IMG/VR virus record: IMGVR_UViG_3300009496_000014
Location: 1 to 43,735 of that record
DNA: 43,735 nucleotides
Reading direction: 5' to 3' (one strand)
From: a virus
Under the pieces are notes generated by a model. That model was not told the origin of the DNA, made no database searches, and was given only the letters and a program-made list of their open reading frames with translations. Position numbers and translations under genes: made by a program. Positions 14,319-26,300 of this stretch are shown piece by piece (the stretch's first letter is position 1; each line of letters opens with the position of its first letter).

Positions 14319-17300
14319 ATGGCAAAAGATCAAGAAGAAATTAATCTTCCAGGCGAAAACAACGAACAAAGAAAAACATCGTTAGATCTGTTACCTAAAT
14401 ATTTTAGGTCTACTACTAATAAAAAGTTTTTGTCCGCTACATTAGACCCGTTAATTCAAGACGGTGTTATTGAAAAAATAAATGGATATCTAGGTAGAAA
14501 AACATCTAAGGCGTTTTCCACCGATGATAACTATATTCCAGATATATCTGACGATCGTCAAAATTATCAATTAGAGCCTGCATTAATTGTTAAAGACAAC
14601 AATGATAATGTAGTATACTACAAAGACTATAATGATTATATTAACCAATTACGTGCTTTCGGCGCTAACACAACTAATCATAACAGACTAAATTCTCAAG
14701 AATATTATTCTTGGGATCCTCGAGTTGATTGGGACAAGTTAGTAAACTATAGAGAGTATTACTGGGTAAGCCAGGGCCCTGTTGCTATAAGTATTGCAGG
14801 CCAAGAAAAAGGTGTTACAAGTACATACACTGTTAAGATTGTTAACGACGGCGACAGTAATGCGTTTGTATTCAATCCTGACGGACTTACTAGAAATCCT
14901 ACTATTAAACTTTATAGAGGTCTAACATATAAATTTGAAGTAAATCAAAAAAATAATCCTTTTTGGATTAAAACAAAAAAGACAAAAACAGGATTCGAAT
15001 ATAACGAAAAAATTGATAACAATGGTACTGAAGTAGGTACAGTTACAATTACTATTGATCAAAACACTCCTGATATTTTACATTATGTAAACACAAATGA
15101 TTTAGATTCGTCTGGACTTATTCAAGTACTGTCAATTGATCAAAATACTGAAATTGATATTGATAAAGAGTTAGTTGGCAAAAAAGAATACCAGCTAAAG
15201 ACTGGACATCAGTTAAGTAACGGAATGAAAGTAAACTTCTTAGGCGATGTTACTCCTGAAAAGTATTCTAAAGGTAACTGGTATGTTGAAGGTGTTGGTA
15301 AAGAAATTATTCTAATAAGTGAACAAGAATTAGAAACTTTATATCCCGGCCAAGCATTAGAAGAATTGCAGTTTGATGATATTGGATTCGACGTTAATCC
15401 GTTTGATCAAAACTCAGAAAAAGATAAAGACTATATTACAATTAACCGCGCAGCATACGACGGCAACCATTGGAGCCGTGCAAACAGATGGATACATAAA
15501 TCTGTTATTGAAACTAGTTATGAAATTTCTGGCACCACTCCGATATTAGATCAATCAGCAAGAGCAAGTAGACCGATTATCGAATTTATTCCAGGAATTC
15601 AGTTGTTTAATAATGGCTGGAACCGTGTTGGAGATATTGATCTAGTTGACACAGTGACAACAGATATTATGTCGGAGATTGAAGGAACAACAGGATATTA
15701 CGTTGATAACATTAATCTTATTGAAGGCATGCGAGTTATTTTTACTGCTGATAACGATTTACTAATTCGTGATAAAGTGTTTACTGTGAATTTTGTTAGA
15801 TTTAATAATGAACGAATCATAACATTAATTCCAGATGTACAGAACAATGTAGTAGGCGACACATTAGTAGTTAAATCCGGAAAATTAAATCAAGGTAAGC
15901 AGTTCTGGTTTGACGGAACAAAATGGACTGAAGCACAGCAGAAAACAGAACCTAACCAGTTTCCGTTATTTGATCTATTTGATGCTGACGGTGAATCACT
16001 GAGTGACACTACAAAGTATGGTTCAACTAGCTTCAAAGGGAACTATGTGTTCTCTTATCAAACCGGCAACGGAGCTCCAGATACAGTTTTAGGATTTCCT
16101 ATTAAGTATTTGAGTATTAGTAATATTGGTGATATTTTGTTTAGCTCTAATATTCTAACAGACACATATGACTATATTAAAAATGAGAAAAAGTATTCGA
16201 TCATTGCAAAAGACAGCTATATTAAAGTTTACAATAGACTTGGCAACTTTGGATATCACAGTGCGTGGGAACGTGCTGCGTCTCATAGTGTTCAGCAAGT
16301 CATTAGACACTATATTGCTGACTTAAATAGAAACGATTTTGAGATTGATGTATACAATGATGCTGCACTATTAACTGATTTAGATGTTAAAGTATTTGTA
16401 AACAACAAAATTACTAATCATTTTACATTAGTAACACAGAACAATAGATTATATGTTCATTTTGCAAATGACTTGAACGAAAATTCAAGCGTTATTATTA
16501 AAACACATAGTCTTGCAAACAAAAATGAAAATGGGTATTACGAGTTTCCATTGAACTTGCAAAACAATCCTAATAACGAAGATCCTACACAAATTACGCT
16601 AGGCGAAATTACTGATCACGTTGAGACTATATTTAATGCAGCACCAGCAGTTGAAGGAACATTCCCAGGAATTTCTAATATTAGAGACCTAGGAACAGTT
16701 AGTGCTTACGGCAGCCGCTTTGTTAAGCATTCTGGACCGATTAACATAGCGATGTATCACTTGACTAACAAGGATACAAACATTATTAAATCTCTTGATT
16801 ATGCTGCAAAAAGTTATGACAAGTTTCAAAAGACATTCTTAGATAAAATTTCTACAGACGAAATTTTAGGAACGCCTAATATAGATGTTGATACTATTTT
16901 AGAAAGTATCACAGCAGAAAACAAAGAGACTGATAGCTTCTATAATAGTGGCATGGTTCCTTTTAGAGCATTTAACGAAATTAGACATACTGTAATTGAC
17001 CCAACGTTTGAACTTTACGGTATTACAGAAATTTTTGAACCATACAAGCATCAAGACAAAGCGATATTAGTTTATCTAAACGATACACAACTGTTACTAG
17101 GATCAGAGTACGAGTTCATTAATGATAATTTTGTTAAAATTAATGTAGCAAAAGAAGTCGACGATGTTATTGTTATTCGAGAGTATAGCACACTAGTAGG
17201 TAACTATATTGCTCCTACTCCTGCTAGATTAGGATTGTTGCCTAAGTATGAGCCTAAAAAATATTTAGACACTACTTTACAAACTCCGCAGAATGTAATT

Positions 17301-20300
17301 CAAGGACACGACGGAAGTGTAATACTGGCATTTAATGATTACAGAGATGACTTAATCATTGAACTAGAACGTAGAATATATAACAATATTAAAATTGAAT
17401 ATACTAACGACCTTGTTGATTTTTATTCCTTTAAGCCAGGCGCTAATAGAACAGGCGAATATAGTCTAAAAGAAATAGATAACATTTTAAGACCTTTGTT
17501 TTTAAAATGGCATAAAAATCTTAATGTGTCTTACACTGATAATGTTTGGTTCGAGACTGGTAATCAGTTTACCTATAACTATAAGACTGGTTCGTATAAA
17601 GATAAACAGCTTCCAGGATTTTGGAGAGGCATATACAACTATTGGTACGATACTGACAGACCTCATTTAACGCCTTGGGAGATGCTAGGCTTCAGCATCA
17701 TGCCAAGTTGGTGGGAAGATGAATACGGCCCGGCTCCGTACACTAGTGAAAACTTACTAATGTGGAGAGACTTAGAAGTAGGCCGTATTAAAGAACCTGG
17801 TAATAATAGAATTAACAATGACTTTAGTCGTCCTGGCTTATTGGATATCATTCCAGTAGATGCAAACGGAAGACTTAGAGATCCTATTGAAGCAAATATT
17901 GCACAAAATTACGAATCAGCTGAGTTCGGTGCAGAATATGCGTTTGGCGATCAATCACCAGTTGAAAACGCTTGGAGACGATCAAGTAGTTATCGCTTCT
18001 CACTGCTGTGCGCTTGGTTCTTAACTAAGCCTGCACAAATATTTGGAGTATATTTAGATCGCGCTCATACTTCCCGTGACGTCAGTGGCATTATTAAATA
18101 TGCGGGAGAATATCCAACACTTTCGGGTCTTGCAGATAAAGTGTCTAATACTGCACTTGCAAGCGGTTTGATTTCTTATGTTAACAATTGGCTATATCAA
18201 ACAGGCGAGTCGTTTGTTACTGATTATTCTTTTAATTTAAAAAATGCAAATAACCAGCTAGGTGCAAAACTTGCAGGATATACAGAAAAGTCTAAATTTA
18301 GATTAATACTAGATAGTCGTACTCCTTTGAATGAAGGAAATGTTTTCATTCCAGAAGAAAACTATCAAATTGTGTTAAACACAAGTAGCCCTGTGGACGT
18401 ATTATCGTACAGTGGCGTTATAGTTGAAAAAAGAACCAACGGATTCTTAATAAAGGGATATGATCAAAAGTTTCCATACTTCCAACATCGTAGAATAATA
18501 ACTTCTCAAAACGACAGCCAAATAACAATAGGCGCAGTTAGCGAGTCATTTATTTCTTGGGATAGTGAAAAAACTTATATCCAAGGTAAAATTGTTGAGT
18601 ATAACGGAATCTATTACAGATGTCGTGAAGATCACTTTAGTAGTGATACTTTTGATTCTGATAAATTTGTTAAATTACCTTCCTTACCGTCAGTCGGCGG
18701 CAACAGCTATTTTTATAGAAGCAACTTCGATACCAGTGCATATTACACATTAGATTACGGTACAATATTACCTACTGTACAAGATGTTGTTGACTTTATG
18801 TATGGATACGGTGCTTACCTAGCTGAAGCTGGTTTTGTATTTGACAACTATGATAACGAAAATTCTATACTACAAGACTGGGACACTTCGGTTAAAGAGT
18901 TTGTATACTGGACAACACAGAATTGGTCAGAAGGCACTGTTATTGCACTTAGCCCGGGTGCAAAAACATTTACAATCAATGTTGACTATACTAATGTTGA
19001 TAGTTTACTAAATGACTTTTATGACTATGAAATATACAATAGTGCAGGAACTCGTATATCGATAAACGATCTAGATGTTACTAGAGCAAATAATAAATTC
19101 ACACTAGAAACTTTAGGCGATGACGGCATTTATTTTGCTAGACTACACTTAGTACAAACAGAACATGTACTTTTAATAGACAATACAACAGTGTTTGCTG
19201 ATACGTTGTACGACAAACCGGCAGGTTACAGACAAGATCGTGTAAAGGTATTGGGATACAAAACTGTTTTATGGGATGGTGGATTAACTACTCCGGGATT
19301 TATCTTTGATGAAGTTACTGTTAAATCTTGGACACCGTTTACACAGTTCCAAATTGGTGACGTAGTAAAACATAAAGAGTTTTATTATAGTGCAGAAGAT
19401 AAAATAGTTTCTGGAGAAGTATTTAACGAAGAAAATTGGAAACGCCTATCTGGAATTCAACAAAGTACTTTAATTCCAAACTTTGATTACAGAGCCGAAC
19501 AGTTTACAGATTTCTTTGATCTAGACACAGACAACTTTGACACAGAGCAGCAGCGGTTAGCACAGCATACCATTGGTTACCAAAAACGCAGATACCTAGA
19601 AAACATTATTAATGACGATGTGAGTCAGTATAAGTTTTATCAAGGTATGATTCTTGACAAAGGTACAAAAAATGTACTAAACAAAATGTTTGACAAGCTC
19701 GGCGCAGCTGATAAAGAAAGTCTTAACTTTTATGAAGAGTGGGCTATCAGATCAGGCGATTATGGCGCAGTAGATAGCTTTGTTGAAGTTGAATATAAAA
19801 TTGATGAAGAATTTGTTAGACTTGAACCACAGCCGTTTGAGCTAGTATCGGTTATTGATTCTAATACAACTGACTTGGTTTATAGATATACTCCGGATCA
19901 AGCGTATGTAACATATGACGGTTACAATCATGCTCCGTTCAAAGCTACTACTAAAATACCTTCTTTTATTAGAACAGCAGGCAACGTAGATGAAAATGAT
20001 GTTGATTTTAGTGTAAAATACGTAGATGACATTGCAGCATTAAATATTGATGATTTTAATGTAGGCTCAACTGTTTGGGTAAGTTTCTATAATGCTTCTT
20101 GGACCGTACTAAGAATGCAAGATGCAAAAATAAATGTGTTGTCGGCAAAAAGAGGCAGCGGCACAGACATTATTTTAAGAACTAACGAATTGCTTGTTGC
20201 AGAAGTTGGAGATGTAATTGGCGTTAAGAACGTTTCCCCAGATGTTGATAAATTCTATAAAATTAAATCAATTAACAGTTATGATGTTACAGTTGAAAGT

Positions 20301-23300
20301 GATAAGAAACTAGACGACGATGTTACAGTTGAAGATAGCAGTCAAGGAATTCTTTACAATTTTGTTCATGCTAGAATTTCAGATACTAACGAAATAAATG
20401 TTATTACTCCTATCGACGGCTTTTCACAAGGCGAGCTTGTCTGGGTTGATGGAATAAACAACAACTGGAAAGTATTAGAAAAAAATAAAGTTTATCAGAA
20501 AAATATAATTTCAAATACTTTTGATACAACTGGCACATACGGCACAAGTGTAGCAGTTGACAGATATAATAGAGATTTTGTAGTAGGTGATCCTGCATAT
20601 TCGACTACAAGTATAGAACAGCGTGATCAAGATACTGATGTATTGCAAAAGGTTATTACAACCTCAGATGCAGCAGTATATGTATATGCTAGAGCAAATG
20701 ATTTAACTGAACATAGGTTAATACAAACCATTGAGCTTCCTACATCGCTAACCAAAACAGAGTTTAGTCCAGCTTATGGTGTAAGTGAAACATCACCATT
20801 ATACGGCGGCTTTGGACAAGTGCTTTCACTGTCTCCGGATACAAAGTTTTTAGCAGTTGGTGTACCAAATGCCAGCGATGTTCCTACATATTTTACAGGC
20901 GAATGGAATGCCGGCGCAAATTATGTTCAAGAAGATGTTGTTGTTTACCAAGATAAATTCTACAAAGCAATTGTTAACGGTTTAAATGCTACACCGCCGA
21001 ACTTAGTAAGCGATTGGGTTGAATTAGGTTACAACGAAGTTGAAGGAAAATCAACAGCTACATCAGGTATTACAAATCAAGGCTGGGTGTCGGTATATGT
21101 AAGAACCGGCAGCGGCAACTTTAACTTATTGTTTATTATGCAGTCTCCTGAACCACAGCCGGGTCAGCGTTTTGGCGAAAACATTACTATTAAAGAAGTA
21201 GGAAAGTTAGACTACAGAATGTTTGTGTCGGCACCTGGACATGACGGTATTGGTAAAGTTTATGTGTTTGACTGGAATCTAAGCACAGGCGGCAAATGGC
21301 AATGGGCTCCTACTAAGTCTTTACCCCTTGCTGCTACTGGAAGTAACACTGTTGAAGTAATTAACGCTTCAATGGACTTTGGTGTCGATGTTGAATTATC
21401 AGACAACGGCAACATACTCACAGTTAATGCGCCTTTTGCAAACAGTGCAATTGTTGAAAACTTTAAAGGCGAATATATTAATACTGCAACTTATGCTATC
21501 AATGAAGCAGTTAAGTATAATGGGCTATATTGGAAAAAATTAACAACAGCAAGTGCTGGTACTGCTCCAGCAGCTCCTAACTGGGAAGAAATTGCAGTAG
21601 ATACTACTGGTGTTTACGGAAAGGTATTTGTTTATACTTACGAAAATGATGTATACAATCTTGTACAAACGATATCTTCAAGCACACTTGGCGATAACGA
21701 TGCATCCGGAGACGTGTTTGGACACAGTATTAGTTTAACTGAAGATGCACAAACACTAGTAATTGGCTCGCCAAAATATGACAGCGTTGACAAACTTGAT
21801 ACTGGTAAAGTTTTTGTTCTAAATAATCAAGAAGCTGTGTCAAGTAATGCTGCTAATTTTGTTATTGAGCAAACGATTGAAGTTAGATCTTCTGCAAATC
21901 AAGAATTTGGAAACAAAGTAAGTATTTCAGATAATAATCTAGTTATAGGTTCACGTCGTGGAGATCAAGTTGAACGAACTCCACTATCGGATAATACAAC
22001 TTTTGACTCTAATGCAACCCACTTATCAAACATATTTAAAGATACAGGAAAAATAGATGTATACTACAGATATGACGGCAAGTTTACCTACGAAGATTCA
22101 ATTGTACTAGCTGACAGAGATGTTATTAATCTAGGAACAAATGTTCTTGCAAATAAAAATCATGTAATTGCAGGTGTGCCTAACTACAACAACAGAAACG
22201 GCGCAATAATCGACTTTTATAGAACAAGTAATGTTACTAGCTGGAATACTCGTAGACAGGCAGTTGCTCCGGCTGATGTATCAAAAATTAAAAGTGCGTT
22301 CTTGTACAATACTAGAACAAATGTGTTAGTAAAAGAACTAGACATTATTGATCCTTTACAAGGAAAAATTGCAGGACCTGCTGATCAAGAAATAAAATAT
22401 AAAACATTCTGGGATCCAGCAGTTTATACTGTTGGTGACGATAGTGTAAACATTGATGAAGTTGGAGCCTGGGACGCAACTAATGTAGGCGATGTATGGT
22501 GGGACTTAACAACTTCACGCTTTGTAAACTATCATCAAAACTCAGCATTATATAGAGCTAACAATTGGAGTAAATTAAACCAATATGGCAGTATTGATGT
22601 GTACGAATGGGTAAGTTCAAAGTACAAACCAAGTGTATACGATGAGCTATCTGCATCAGACGAAGGCCCTGCACTAGGTATTACCGGAACATCAAAATAC
22701 GGAGATACTTCTTATGTAATTGCTAAAGAGTACGATCCGATAGCAAAAATATTTACAAACAAATATATGTTCTGGGTTAAAAATAAAACAACTGTGCCTC
22801 AGAAAGACGGAAGAGCAATCGATGTTGCGTCTATTGCTAATCTAATTAAAGATCCGAGCGGACAGGGATATAGCTACATAGCAATAACCAGTAATAATAG
22901 TTTTGTACTATATAATGCCAAACAATATCTAAATGATGCAGACATTGCAGTTAATATTAGATTCTGGACAACAGACAAAACTGATACTAACATACATAGA
23001 CAATACCAAATTATCTCTGAAGGTTTAGATATTAGTATACCTAATGACCTATTAATTAAAAAGTGGTATGATAGTTTAGTTGGATTTACAACTGATGGTT
23101 ATCCAGTGCCAAATCCAAATCTAGGAGAAAAGCAACGCTACGGTATTTTAAATAAGCCAAGACAGGGCATGTTTAAAAATAGAATCGAAGCAATGAAACA
23201 AGCAATTGAATACATTAACTATGTATTCTCTAAAAACATACTTGTTGACGACTTCGACATATCACCGTTCTTTGAGAAAGAATTAGTACCAACAGCAGAA

Positions 23301-26300
23301 TCAAAACTGTTTGACATAGAAATATCCGATGACTTAGAGTTAAACTTTATTGCTACTGGTAAACTTACTACTGCTGATATTAGTTTAAGAATTGAAAACG
23401 GCAACATAACAGATGTTGTTATTGACAATCCTGGTAGAGGATATTTACAAGCACCGGACATCACGGTAGTAGGCCAAGGTAAAGATGCAGTATTAGAAGC
23501 AACTATTGATGCATTTGGTAGAATAGACAGCGTCTCTATTGTTAACCCAGGTACTGGATATATAGACGATACTTATGCAGTAGTTAGACAATATACAGTT
23601 CTAAGTACAAACGTTAATAATACTAACAAGTGGGGACTATATGTTTACGATACTAGAAACAAGAATTGGCAGCTAACTAGAATACAATCGTATGATGTGT
23701 CAAGTTACTGGACTTACAGAGATTGGTATTCATCTGGCGTAACTGCAAATACACCGATTGATTTCTTAATTGACGGGTCATATCAATTATTAAATATTTC
23801 GCCGCGCCCTGGACAAATAGTAAAAATTACCAATGTCGGCAGTAGCGGAACTTGGTTACTATTAAAGAGAAATAATGAAACTAATGAAAGTGATATCAAC
23901 TTAAACTATACTGTAGTTGGAAGAGAAAAGGCAACTATAGAATTAAGTTCAGCATTATATGATTTTGATCAAAACGTATTAGGATATGACGGTATTAGTT
24001 ATGAAGAAGTAAACTACGATAGTATTCCGACTCAAGAAGCAAGAATCATTCTTGATGCTATCCGTAATAATATCTTTATTGATAACTTACAAGTAGAATT
24101 TAACAACTTATTCTTTAACAGTGTTCGCTATGTGTTAACTGAACAGACACCAGTTGACTGGATCTTTAAAACAAGTTTTGTAAAGGCAAAACACAATGTA
24201 GGAGAACTAGAACAGAGAATTACATATAAAAATGATAGTTTAACTTCTTATCAAGATTACATCAACGAAGTAAAACCATATAGAACTAAAGTAAGGGAAT
24301 TTGTAAGTAGCTATAACAAAACTGAAGTAGTTAGCACACTAACCACTGACTTTGATTTAAAATCAACAAATAACATTAAAGTGTTTAATAACGATCTAGT
24401 ATTAGATGGAAATACATCGTTGGATATATATCCAGATCAGAGTTGGAAAGATAACCACACATACGGTGTAAGTGATATACAAATACAAAATGCCGGTATA
24501 GGTTATCAAACAGCACCTGAGTTAACAATCAGCGGCGGCGGCGGCAGCGGCGCAACAGCTAAAGCATATATCGGTAGTGGCGGAAAAATCACTAATGTTG
24601 TGGTAACTAATTCAGGAACTGGGTATTACTCAAGACCTGATGTAATTATTAACGGCTCAGTTGATGATACAGGCGAAACTGCTACACTTATTGCTATCAT
24701 TGATAATAATACAATTCGTAAAAACGACATAACAATTAAATTTGATAGGACACTAGGTCAATCAGAAGTACTAAATTTAGATGTTACAGAAACATTTTTA
24801 GGCACAGGCGTGCAAACAACATTTGCGCTAAAGTGGCCAGCTGATTTAAGAAAAGGTTTAACTACTGTTAAAATTAATGGCGAGGAATTGCTAGACAGCG
24901 AATATAGTTTAGGAAATGCTACTACTAAAGTCGACGGACTAACTAAGTTGTTCGGACATTTAGAAATATTAATAGCAGCAGAAGCAACCGAAACTTTAAC
25001 TATTGAATACAAAAAAGACATTTCGTTCTTAAGGGCCTATGATAGAATTAACTATTATTACAACCCAACTGTTGGACAACTTGCAAAAGACCCGGCTGCG
25101 TTAATGACAGGCGTAGACTATGGCGGTGTAAGCGTAACAGGTTTTGGATTTGAACCTTCAGGCGGTTGGGGCACAGACGGAACAAGTTGGGACAACGTAA
25201 CTTGGGAAGGTAGTGACGAAACATTTACAGATATCACACTTTACAATGATGCTACTGAGCTAACTTATACATTTGCAACTGCACCTGCGGTTGATGACAT
25301 ATGGAACGTTTATGTAAACGGAGTTCGTATTGATGATACTAACTGGAATGTAGGAACAGGCATAACGAATACAAATGCAGTAATGCAAACTATTGCAGGT
25401 GACGGAGAAACAACAGACTTTACTATTCCGTTACAGAATTTGTCAAGTGTTATATTAGGTGATGCAGGACAAGAACAAGTTATCTTAAGAAAATCAACAA
25501 GTGATGGCAGCTTCATCCCAGTAGGCGTTGATATTGATAGTATTGTTAACGGCGGCGATCTAGGATATGCTCAAGCTACTGGGTATAATCCAGAAGATAT
25601 CACAATGGATGGCGACGGATTTGTTACACCAACTACAAGCGGCGGCTTAGAAGAGCAAGTTCCGGGGCACGTTTCGGAATCTATTGACATGTTTGTTTAT
25701 AGCTTGTCACGTAGTGGCGGCCCACAGATTAACAGCATTAGTTACGTAGCAGATGGAAGCACTAAGAGTTTTGCTTATATTGCAGATCCGCAAAGTAAAG
25801 ATGCGCTAATAATAAAAGTTAATAATAAGATCCTGCGTCCAAACCAGTATCAGTATACTCCAAACTTTGCAGCGTACACTGACTTCTTAACAGCATACGA
25901 AAGTAACAAGGCTATTAAAGAAGAACAGCTTACTATAGTTTCGTCTAGAATTGACGAACTACAGGTATTAATTGCTCCATTAGAAACACAATTAGATGAC
26001 ATTGCAGTTGAAATAATCAATCAGCAGTCGTTACTAGATGCAATTGAAAATAGTATACTCTTTACACAGTCTCAAATTGCTTCATTAGAGTCACAGGTTG
26101 CATCGCTTAGTCCTCAGAGTCCTACTTACGAAAGTCAGCTAGCTAGTTTACTAAGCCAGATTAGTGTTCTGCAAGGTCAGTTGTCGGGTTACAATAGTCA
26201 GTTTAGTCAAGAAACAGTAGACCTTGCTGCACTAGTAGAAACTGAATCACAACTATCTATAGCTATTAGTGATTATACAACAGAACTATCTACTTTGCAA

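Larger units (their letters stand above)
20509..22245 (+). other. FG-GAP seven-bladed propeller region (in giant protein)
   Basis: Seven consecutive units carry the integrin-alpha-type pattern of YG/FG/LG followed by a strand, then (V/A)G(D/V/S)P or an equivalent, then a G-x-(V/I)-x-V-Y/F strand: YGTSVAVD..VVGDPAY; FGQVLSLS..AVGVPNA; FGENITIK..VSAPGHD; FGVDVELS..VNAPFAN; FGHSISLT..VIGSPKY; FGNKVSIS..VIGSRRG; LGTNVLAN..IAGVPNY. Units 2 and 4 each carry an inserted carbohydrate-binding-like module. The count of seven equals one complete propeller. Confidence 0.65.
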
